Assembly: GCA_024516155.1 (NCBI GenBank)
Contig: JAJJXM010000034.1
Location: 496,001-560,000 of the forward strand
DNA length: 64,000 nucleotides
Source of the DNA: Pyronema omphalodes
Taxonomy: Eukaryota; Ascomycota; Pezizomycetes; Pezizales; Pyronemataceae
Direction of reading: 5' to 3'
The notes beneath the pieces are model-generated. The model did no database searches and was not told where the DNA came from. It saw nothing but the letters and a program-made list of their open reading frames with translations. A program made the position numbers and the translations under genes. Position 1 is the stretch's first letter; each line of letters starts with the position of its first letter. This document shows positions 54,930 through 64,000 of the stretch, in pieces.

Positions 54930-54987
54930 CAGGTAACGGGTGACAGGTGACAGGTGACAGGTGATAGATGACAGGTGACAGGTAACG
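54930..54987. repeat. (GTGACAG)n repeat
   Basis: A 7-bp unit, six or seven copies with GTGATAG and GTAACGG variants. A similar GGTGACAGGATGACAGG stretch recurs at about 58494-58520. Confidence 0.75.
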
Positions 54988-55608
54988 AAGGGGTCGAAAC
55001 AATTGCAGAAACGAAGAAACGAAGAATTCTAAGGTATTCCAAGGTATTCTAGGTTCCTTTATAAAAAAAGCAATCGTTAAAGTTATTAAAAACATTAACA
55101 TTCCCACATCATGTTTCGGACCTTCACTTACCAGTTCATACTTTGCGCAAATCAAAATAAAATAAATCACAGGCCTGTGGTATATGGCCTGTAGTATGTG
55201 GTATGTGATATGTGCTATGTAAGGTCCCGACCCAAGGGGGTCGCATTTACAAATTTCCAATTTTACAAATTTCCAATTTCCTATCCTCCCATTTTCCAAA
55301 TTTCCACGCTACAATCCGCGAAAGAAAAAAATCCTCAGATTCCAGAAAAATCTCAAACAGAGAAAATTAAAGTGGGTTCATCTCGTACCTTATTTTGGAT
55401 GATGAAAGGGTCGATAGCTTAGGGTGATGGTGGAGGGTTGAGAGTATATAATGATCCTGCTTGTGGTTTCCTGCTACTTACTACGTTACTAAGTTACTGC
55501 GTTACTGCGTGTTCTTGTAACCTTTCTTCTACATACCGCGACTACACGCAGATACACAGGATACCGACCCCAACACCGAAACACAGCAAACAGGCAACAA
55601 GAAACACA

Positions 55609-55923
55609 ATGTCCTCTCAACCACCCCCACCACCGGGTCCGCAGCAAGTCGCGCACCCGCTCCCCCACCGCCCCCCACTCCGTCCCTCAACAAGCACACA
55701 AAAACCCGGCTACAAACTCCTCTCAATCGGCGAATACTTCTTCATAAAACTCGACTCAACCGGTGTCACAAAATGTCTCTACGACTACGAAAAGGGTGAA
55801 TACTTCAAGGCTACTCCTGAGAACCGTCGGGTCTTGGAGAAATTGTTGGGGGAGCATCCGTATGTTGATCCTGCCACTGGACGGGTTGCGGAGTATTGGT
55901 GTTGTCGCCCGGTGGAGTTGTAG
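55609..55923 (+). CDS. Hypothetical protein, 104 aa, Pro-rich N-terminus
   Basis: A single-exon frame that I do not recognise. Residues 1-35 are Pro/Gln/His-rich and probably disordered. Residues about 38-104 look like a compact domain (GYKLLSIGEYFFIKLD, KCLYDYEKGEYFKATPENRRVLEKLL, then YWCCRPVEL). The amphipathic spacing and C/G-ending codons there argue for real coding sequence inside an otherwise repeat-filled region. The start is the ATG after a C/A-rich leader; the upstream part of the longer open frame (from 55438) is not needed. A 21-base G run begins 15 bases after the stop codon. It may be a lineage-specific gene. Confidence 0.6.
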   Translation: MSSQPPPPPGPQQVAHPLPHRPPLRPSTSTQKPGYKLLSIGEYFFIKLDSTGVTKCLYDYEKGEYFKATPENRRVLEKLLGEHPYVDPATGRVAEYWCCRPVEL

Positions 55924-55938
55924 ATGTGGGGGGGCGGT

Positions 55939-55959
55939 GGGGGGGGGGGGGGGGGGGGG
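55939..55959 (+). repeat. Poly-G run (21 G)
   Basis: An uninterrupted G run on the plus strand right after the small gene's stop codon. Confidence 0.85.
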
Positions 55960-56647
55960 AGTGGAAGGGAAGTGGAAGTGGAAGTGGAAGGGTGGCAAAG
56001 GGATGCGATGCGATGCGAGGCTATGGAATGGGTGGGATAAAATATGTTACGAGGCGTTTGGGTTTCAAGTTTCAGGTTTCGGGTTTCAAGTTTCGGGTTA
56101 CAGGTTTTCGGGAAAAAAGCATAAGGAGTATCGCGATTGTTATTAGGCGCGTTTTTACTACTACAGTACTACTACAGTCTACAGTCTACAGTCTACAATA
56201 CATAATTCTACATTGTTCACGATCACGATCACGATCATGATCCAAAAGTTCTCATTCTATTACACCTGTCTGCTGAAATAGCACAGGTGGATCATTTTTC
56301 TTGTCATAGATGATAGGGTACATAGTTCTGATATCGGAATATTTAATCCCCCTGCAGAACCAAAATTCTATGTTAGTACCCGGAAGTTGTGACGGTGTAC
56401 TCATGCAACCCATTCTCCCAGAAAAAAACAACACAAAAACACAAAAACAAAAAAACAAAAACAAAAAACAAAAAAACAAAACAAAAAACGAAAAAAAAAA
56501 AAGACACCCTACTACCTACACCGCGTCCTGCCAATTATTACTTAACTCATAACGTGAACAAATAACCTACCACGGTTGACCTACACACGTGCAGTTTCAA
56601 AGTTTCAAAGTTTCAACCCCTTCCCCTGTAATGCGGCCGAGGGACGA

Positions 56648-56665
56648 GGGGGGGGGGGGGGGGGG
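56648..56665 (+). repeat. Poly-G run (18 G)
   Basis: A second long G run, 0.7 kb from the first. Confidence 0.85.
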
Positions 56666-58350
56666 TTAGACTCGTTATATATGTAGTCCTACAGTCTACT
56701 GGTTCGCAACTTCGGGTTCGCAATTACAGGATGTTGGAGGAGGTTGGAGGATGTTAGGGGTATGGAAAGTGAATAAAGTGAATAAAATAATCATAGTGAT
56801 GACCCAGGAATCGACGGAACCTTAAATCTTAAATCTTGAAACATTCCGAAATTTCCGAAACTGCAGAAATTCCAGGAGATGTGCACTTACACTTACATCA
56901 ATTACATCACTTACATAGCAAAATACTAAATAACAAATACCAAACTACAGTGGGATTGTGATGAAGAAAGGGTAAGGTGATGGGTTTATTTCGTTACAAT
57001 TCGGGGCTTTTTTTGTTTTTGAGTTAAACACGGGACGCTGGACGCTGGATGCTGGATGCTGTGTAACCTCTATAAAGCGAGCGGTATGGACACCATATGT
57101 ACACGGCTATGCACAACTGCACCAGAGCGGGCGGAAATACACGATACACCATACACCATACAGCAACGCATACAATCCATCACCGCCATCTGTAGCCAAA
57201 CGACAAATCCATCCCACACAGCAGGCATATTACATCATCAATTCATATCTCGATAACAATCCCCACATATCCATTCTTCTCCTGATCTTCAATTACGCAT
57301 TACGCATGCTTATTCCCTTTTATAATCCACGAAATAAATACCCGGGGAAAGAAATATGATGTCCACTGTTCCGTGTCCGCTTAAAATTACAGTCGATAAA
57401 CTGACTGCTTACCCCATCACGAATTCTCTAACGATGCACAGCACAGCACTGTCAGTGCATGTGTAGCCTCTATGTACATAAACATTCGCTTATTATATCA
57501 TATATATCATAACTCCTCCTCGCAGGTTCTTCCAACATTCCATAGAAAAGCAAATCTTGTGTTTTTGTGTTTTGTATTTTATGTTTTGTCATGTCTCGGC
57601 CGGCAGCTTGTGCGTTGGGCAGGTTGGTGCTACATCGTGTTATAGAGCGCAGTGCAGGGTGATGACACGATGACACGATGACACCATGAGAAGCAGTGTA
57701 GGGTTACGATAAGACGATGGGATGGCATGGGATGAACTTTGGTTAGGTTCAGTACAAAATAATTGTATGTAACCGGCAATACGGTGCTGTGATCATAGAT
57801 AGCATAGATAGCATCGACAGCATCGAGCATCACCAGCATCAACAAGCGCCACAACCCTGAACGGCTGGGTACAGGCGGATGACATATCCAGATTCTACGC
57901 TACGACCCCCAACCTTCCCCACATCTCACGCACGGGAACCGAAGCCTATTTCAGAAAATCCTCTAATCCTCTAATCCTCTATCCTCAGCATCGCGAAGTC
58001 GCAAAGTTGCGGTTACAAAAGGATATACCAGGTACTTCTTAGTTACCCAGCAACCCAGCAACCCAGCAAGTCGTCCGTGCATCTGCGAGGCGACGGTTAA
58101 ACGGTATGGTGTGCAATATTAACGTGCATACCCACAGTTCCCCAGTTCTCCAGCCTGTTCTGTTCTGTTCTCTGCTATAGATCCCGCTGTTAACCACGGC
58201 TCCAACCCCCCCTCCCCCCGCTGCCGCTACCGGAAAAAGGGTATGTGGTATGTCATGGCGGGGAATGGGTAAGACGGTAAGACAAACTAAGACAAGGCGG
58301 ATGTACAAAAAATGATGTCAAAAGCCCAAGCCTTACGCCCAAGTCCCAAA

Positions 58351-58386
58351 CACTAAACACTAAACACTAAACACTAAACACTAAAA
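58351..58386. repeat. (CACTAAA)5 minisatellite
   Basis: Five perfect copies of a 7-bp unit. Confidence 0.85.
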
Positions 58387-58734
58387 ACAACCGCGCCCAG
58401 CCGAAGATAGCCGCGTCTGCCGTGTGTTTCCTAGGTTCCTGGGTTCTTAGGTTCTTAGACCAGCCGTCTTAGCTTGTTACTATTACTGTTACGGTGACAG
58501 GGTGACAGGATGACAGGTTTCCACACCTGATAACGCGGCAGCTAGTCCAATTGAAAAAAAAAAACGTTATTTATAACCATAAATTTCGTGGGGAGTTTTC
58601 TGAGGTTTTAAGTCTACATACTTGTCTCGGCCGAAGAAGGGTTTTTGGGTTTTTGGGTTTACGGAAGGTTTGCGTTATATATTGAGGGTTATCCCACCCG
58701 CACGCACGCACGCACGAAAGCTCGAAAGATCCAG

Positions 58735-58755
58735 CCCCCCCCCCCCCCCCCCCCC
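58735..58755 (+). repeat. Poly-C run (21 C)
   Basis: An uninterrupted C run, 170 bases before the P450 start codon. A (CACG)n stretch lies just upstream (58701-58716). Confidence 0.85.
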
Positions 58756-58922
58756 GTCTACCTGTCTACCTGCCTTTCAACTGTCGACAGTCGACTGCGC
58801 GGTTTTACTTCGACTGATTAATAGCTGGATTTTTGTTTTCTGGAAACACAAAACAAAAAGCCTTACTATTATTTCGATCAACCCCCCGCCCCTACACCCC
58901 TCTCTACGCCGCCGATACAACC

Positions 58923-60677
58923 ATGGGTGTCCTAAGCGCAATGCCAATCCCCGGCGCAGCAGAAGTCGCAACCCTATCATTATCAGCAATCAGAAACGGC
59001 TGTGTGTTGTTTATTACGTATCTTCTCACCATTGTTGTTTACCGGCTTTGGTTCCATCCTTTGGCGAAGTATCCTGGACCGTTTCTTGCTAGGATTACGG
59101 ATTGGTTAGTAACTTGTATTCTTATTTCTTCTTCTTCTTCGTTATTATTTCCTACCAAGGATGAGGGGCTGATATCAACAACAACAGGAACACAGCATGG
59201 CGAGCCTGGAAGGGAGATCGATACCTGGAACTCTACTACGCACACCAAAAATACGGACCAGTAGTTCGAGTAGCACCCAACATGCTAAGTTTCAACAGCG
59301 CCACGGCACTGAAGACAATCTACGGCCACACAGCAAATGCAAAGAATGTACAAAAGGGACAATTCTACACTGCATTCCCGGCTGTTAAAGGGGTTCATAA
59401 TACCCATAACTGTATTTCGAAGATGGAACATGGATTCAAGCGACGGGTTTTATCGGTGGCGTTTTCGGACCATGCGTTGAAATCTATGGAGGGTGCGGTG
59501 ATTGAGGCGGTTGATACGTTGGTTGATGGGGTTAGAAAGGAGGGCGAAAAGGGTGTGGATATGGGCGAACGCTTCTCGTGGTTGACGTTTGATGTTATGG
59601 CGGAACTATGCTTTGGGAAGTCGTTTGGGATGTTGACGGATGAGACTCAGAGGTTTGTGACGGATCTTATTAGTAAGGCTACTCATAATCATTACATCGT
59701 AAGTGAAGCCCCGCACCTTCCATGGCATCGCTGGTATTAGCAGACAAAACAATCCCCTGGAAAATCATCACCCAAAACCACGGGCACGGGGCTAATCATC
59801 ACAGTGCGGAAACTACCTCCCAATCCGCTTCCTAAACCTCGGCCGCTTCCTTTTCCCCACCATCGCCCGAGACCGCTGGCGTTTCATCGAACACTCCCGC
59901 AGCTGCGCCAACGAACGGATGGCACTAGACCACGCCGCAAAAAAAGATTTCTTCTACTACCTCCTTAACGCACAGGATCCCGAAACCGGAAAAGGTTTCT
60001 CCACCAAGGAACTCTGGGGAGAAGCCAATGTTCTTATGATAGCCGGCTCTGATACCACTGCTACCGCTTTATCTTCTACTCTTTATTACCTTTCCCGGAA
60101 TCCTGATGCGTTGGAAAGGCTCAAGAAGGAGGTTAGAGATACCTTTAGCAACCCGCGGGATATCGTCACGGGAAAAACTCTCGCCGATTGTCATTACCTG
60201 AAAGCATGTGTAGACGAAGGCATGCGCATGGCACCTCCGGTCTCTGGTTTGCTCCCCCGTGAAGCACTAGCAACCTTCGAAGTCGACGGCCACATAGTAC
60301 CCGAGGGAACAGTAATCGGGGTTCCTATCTACACTATCCACCATAACCCGGAATACTTCCCAGAACCATATAAATACCGTCCAGAACGATGGTTAGAGGA
60401 TCCCAAGGAACAGATCGAGAAGGCGCTCAGTGCGTTTAATCCCTTTTCGATCGGGGCTAGAGGTTGTATTGGAAAGTCGGTTGCGTATATGGAACTTAGA
60501 TTGGCCATTGCGAAATTGGTGTGGGAGTTTGAGGTTAGGCATTTACCCACAGACGGTAAAGCGGAGCTTTGGATGGAGGGGTTTGCGGTGGAGGAGGGAG
60601 AGTATAGGTTGTTGGATCAGTTTACTTGTAAGAAGGAAGGACCGGTGATTGGGTTTACGAAGAGGGAGGGGTTGTAA
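58923..60677 (+). CDS. Cytochrome P450 monooxygenase, 521 aa
   Basis: Three exons, 58923-59104, 59188-59698 and 59805-60677, with introns of 83 and 106 bases (GTTAGT..CAG, GTAAGT..CAG). The 521-residue microsomal P450 has an N-terminal anchor (about 25-46), the proline-rich hinge [10 protein letters not shown], and the I-helix AGSDTT (311-316) with the full acid-alcohol pair. The K-helix is EGMR (369-372), and the haem loop [11 protein letters not shown] has Cys452 as ligand. The layout matches the CYP families around fungal isotrichodermin C-15 hydroxylase and benzoate 4-hydroxylase-like enzymes. It is quite different from the two diterpene-cluster P450s at 17-22 kb, which lack the AGSDTT form. 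It stands alone in a microsatellite-rich island, so no pathway is suggested. Substrate unknown. Confidence 0.92.
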
Positions 60678-61400
60678 ATATTGTGGTTCCGGTTTTTTTT
60701 TTCTGGTTGTGGTAGTTTGGTTTGGGGTTTTTGGTTGGATGCGGAATTTGGATATGCTTTTTTGGATATAGTTTTTTTATTTATTTAATGGCGATATATA
60801 ACTACATTTTGGGTTGCTTCTGATTTGTGGAGAATATGGAGTGAATACAATGTGAATACAATGTGCATACAAAGTAATGAAGTGGATCCATATCAATAGA
60901 CATTAATATTCCCACTTGGATATGACATGTTGGTATATTCTATACACCCATATATTTAGAGATGCATAATATACAACAGATGTCAGTAAACATTCCGTTC
61001 TACTTGTTGCTGTAGTGTGATATGTACACAGCATCAAAGAAGGGACGGAATGTTTGTATGTATGTAGTCACTGGTCGACGATACAAGGTTATCTATCTCG
61101 ACATCGCGGCATCGCGGCATCCCGGCATCGTTCAAAACGCAGCATCCCTGCCTCTGATGTACCCCGACTATATCGCATGTCATCGTCCACAAAGAGCACA
61201 CATAACATGTCCATATACACCACGAAATATCACAGCAACAAAACCCTTCCAACCCCATATCTCCTTTCCATTACCGCATATCTAATTCCCCATCCCTCCA
61301 CATCCGCATCCCTATCCCCCACTCCCTTCCCAGCACCATCACCTCCACCAAACCCATAAAAACCAGCAATCACAAGACCCACTACTAAATCCAGCTCATC

Positions 61401-61472
61401 ATAAACACAATAAACACCATAAACACCATAAACACAATAAACACCATAAACACAATAAACACCATAAACACT
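61401..61472. repeat. (ATAAACACM)8 minisatellite
   Basis: Eight 9-bp units, alternating between ATAAACACA and ATAAACACC. It produces a false Val-Tyr-Gly repeat frame on the minus strand. Confidence 0.85.
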
Positions 61473-61573
61473 ATGATAGCCCCCGCCCCGCCACCCGGGA
61501 GATGTACAGTACATACATAGCGCCATATACGCCCGTCGTTACATACATACATAAATAACCGTTGATGGCCGCT

Positions 61574-61698
61574 GTGGGGTAGTGCGGGCTGGGGTGTGGG
61601 GTAGTGCGTGCCGGGGTATGTAGTGCGTGCCGGGGTAGTGCCAGGGTGGGCCGGGGTGGGCCGGGGTTTGACAGGGGACAGGGGTGGGAAAACAGGGG
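61574..61698 (+). repeat. G-rich minisatellite with G-quadruplex potential
   Basis: Repeated GGGGTAGTGCG, GTGCCGGGGTA and GGGCCGGGGTGG words give more than ten runs of three or four G within 125 bases. Confidence 0.7.
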
Positions 61699-62781
61699 TT
61701 GGTTAACGATTAACCCGTACCGATTATCCCGATTGATGTACAGATAGAAGCAGAAGCTACATCATAGAACTTGCCGACTTCCGAGCGTAGCCCTGGAGAG
61801 CTGGGGACCTGGGAGCTGGGGAGCTGGGGATTTCCTTAATAATCAATAATCAATATATCGGTTTATCAACCTTCAACCTTCAAGAACAGACACCCGGCCA
61901 GGACTATCAGGACGCAGAATAAACAGAAGCAGAACAAAGCCAGAACGAAGCCAGAACGCAGCAGAACAAAATCAGTATGAAACAGAAGCAGAAACAAAAG
62001 CAGAAACAGAACAAATCGAGGTGCACGAGCGGGTAGCGGGTTTTGGATCCCATAGACTACAGTGCTGAATCCCCACAATCCCCACTGCGCATAGATGCGG
62101 AGGTTTAAGCGGGTTTTCTGTGGTGTAAAGGGAGCTAGAGGGAACTAAAGGGATCTAAAGCTTGAGGGATCTAAGATTGCAAGGTTGAAGGAGGCCTAGA
62201 GAGACCTAAAGAGCCGCGCACCGATACCACTGGCAATACTGGTGGGTTATGAGCTTGGTATGCCAAGGTATACCCTTGGCGACCCTGGCAGATCTTGGCA
62301 GATCCTTAGTAGAGCTTCGGCAGACCCTTGGCAAGGTTATACTCGGCTTTGGATACCAAGCTGCTACATATAATTATGACGAAACGTCATAGCAGCGAGC
62401 TAAACTATCTGAGTAGCGAGAGTAAGTTTTGTACTCAACCGTACGTAGTTGTCAAATTTGTGGTTTGCTGTTTAGCAGGTTTTTTGGTTTCGTCAAATGG
62501 GAAGATGGGGGAAATGGTGATGGTTATGGTTGTGTGATGGTGGCGGTGATGGTTATGGAGAATGCTGTTTTGTAGATAGATAGATAGATAGATTGAGGCT
62601 CAATTTGTTTAATTACAATCTTCACGTTCTTCAACTTACAGACATTTGTACAGACTACAAGCTCCACCACGCTGACACACTGCTACGCATCTTACACCTT
62701 GACCCTAAATACAAAATACACCATGATAACCATAACCCAAAAAATAACTCCACATCATCCATCCTAATTGTTTCTGTTCGC

Positions 62782-64000
<1,219 letters not shown>

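Larger units (their letters stand above)
52430..55608. other. Repeat-rich intergenic stretch without a supported gene
   Basis: About 3.2 kb. It contains the monooxygenase promoter and then a series of short tandem repeats (listed separately): (ATTGCAG)n at 53056-53080, the ~85-bp units from 53078, GGTT repeats at 53881-53903, and several 6-7-bp minisatellites. Frames of 60-130 codons here are repeat-driven and not called. Confidence 0.5.
55924..58922. other. 3-kb microsatellite-rich intergenic stretch
   Basis: No supported gene. It holds poly-G and poly-C runs, an A-rich (AAAAAC)n segment at about 56424-56505, GATGACAC repeats near 57660-57690, GATAGCAT/GACAGCAT repeats near 57795-57830, and CACTAAA and CACG repeats. 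The region just before 58923 is the leader of the P450 gene. Confidence 0.5.
60678..62781. other. 2.1-kb repeat-rich intergenic stretch
   Basis: No supported gene. It contains the ATAAACAC(A/C) minisatellite, a G-rich minisatellite, CAGAA-type degenerate repeats near 61915-62010, GGGATCTAAAG-like repeats near 62125-62215, CTTGGCAGA-like repeats near 62250-62330, and (TAGA)n at about 62572-62594. The right end is the 3' UTR of the dioxygenase gene. Confidence 0.5.

Noticed and set aside
61230..61526. 98-codon Val-Tyr-Gly repeat protein on the minus strand
   Set aside because: It is a translation of the ATAAACAC(A/C) minisatellite.

Overview
The window looks like a chromosome segment of a filamentous ascomycete. 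Most genes carry short spliceosomal introns (45-95 bases, GT..AG, often with a CTAAC-type branch point). The families are also typical of these fungi: Fung_rhodopsin/SAT4 membrane proteins, a fusion-type CPS/KS diterpene cyclase, cutinase, choice-of-anchor-B proteins and an RRT8-like lipid-droplet protein. A leotiomycete is possible, but that is a guess and cannot be settled from sequence reading alone. I rebuilt the exon structures by hand from splice sites, reading frame and conserved motifs.

Layout. 0-14.6 kb: sparse, with two small unknown proteins, a DUF2855 protein, a seven-helix SAT4/rhodopsin-like protein, an aldo/keto reductase and a 1,080-bp element with perfect 45-bp terminal inverted repeats. 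14.7-26.6 kb: a compact diterpenoid-type biosynthetic cluster. It holds a berberine-bridge-type FAD oxidase, two related P450s transcribed divergently, a bifunctional copalyl-diphosphate/kaurene-type synthase (class II DSDD and a variant class I DEYME motif), and an adjacent unknown protein. No GGPP synthase, transporter or regulator is visible in it. 26.9-44.4 kb: the conserved Hsp90 co-chaperone CNS1/TTC4, an orphan membrane protein, a small secreted protein, a tRNA-Thr(UGU), a Nha1/Sod2-like antiporter lacking the usual Asn-Asp pair, an RRT8-like protein, a free-standing adenylation enzyme, a cutinase and an ABCG half-transporter. 44.4-52.4 kb: a 697-bp Tourist-like PIF/Harbinger element with a transposase remnant, a secreted choice-of-anchor-B protein and a Baeyer-Villiger-type monooxygenase. 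52.4-62.7 kb: a gene-poor island full of microsatellites, short minisatellites and long poly-G/poly-C runs, holding one small unknown gene and one P450. 62.8-64 kb: the 3' part of 4-hydroxyphenylpyruvate dioxygenase, cut by the window edge.

How the genes may work together. The CPS/KS would cyclise GGPP first to a copalyl-type diphosphate and then to a tetracyclic or related diterpene. The adjacent CYP503-like P450 would start oxidation of the hydrocarbon, and the second P450 and the FAD oxidase would continue. GGPP must come from elsewhere in the genome. This cluster is the most notable system in the window. The rest is a mixture of conserved housekeeping genes and lineage-specific accessory genes.
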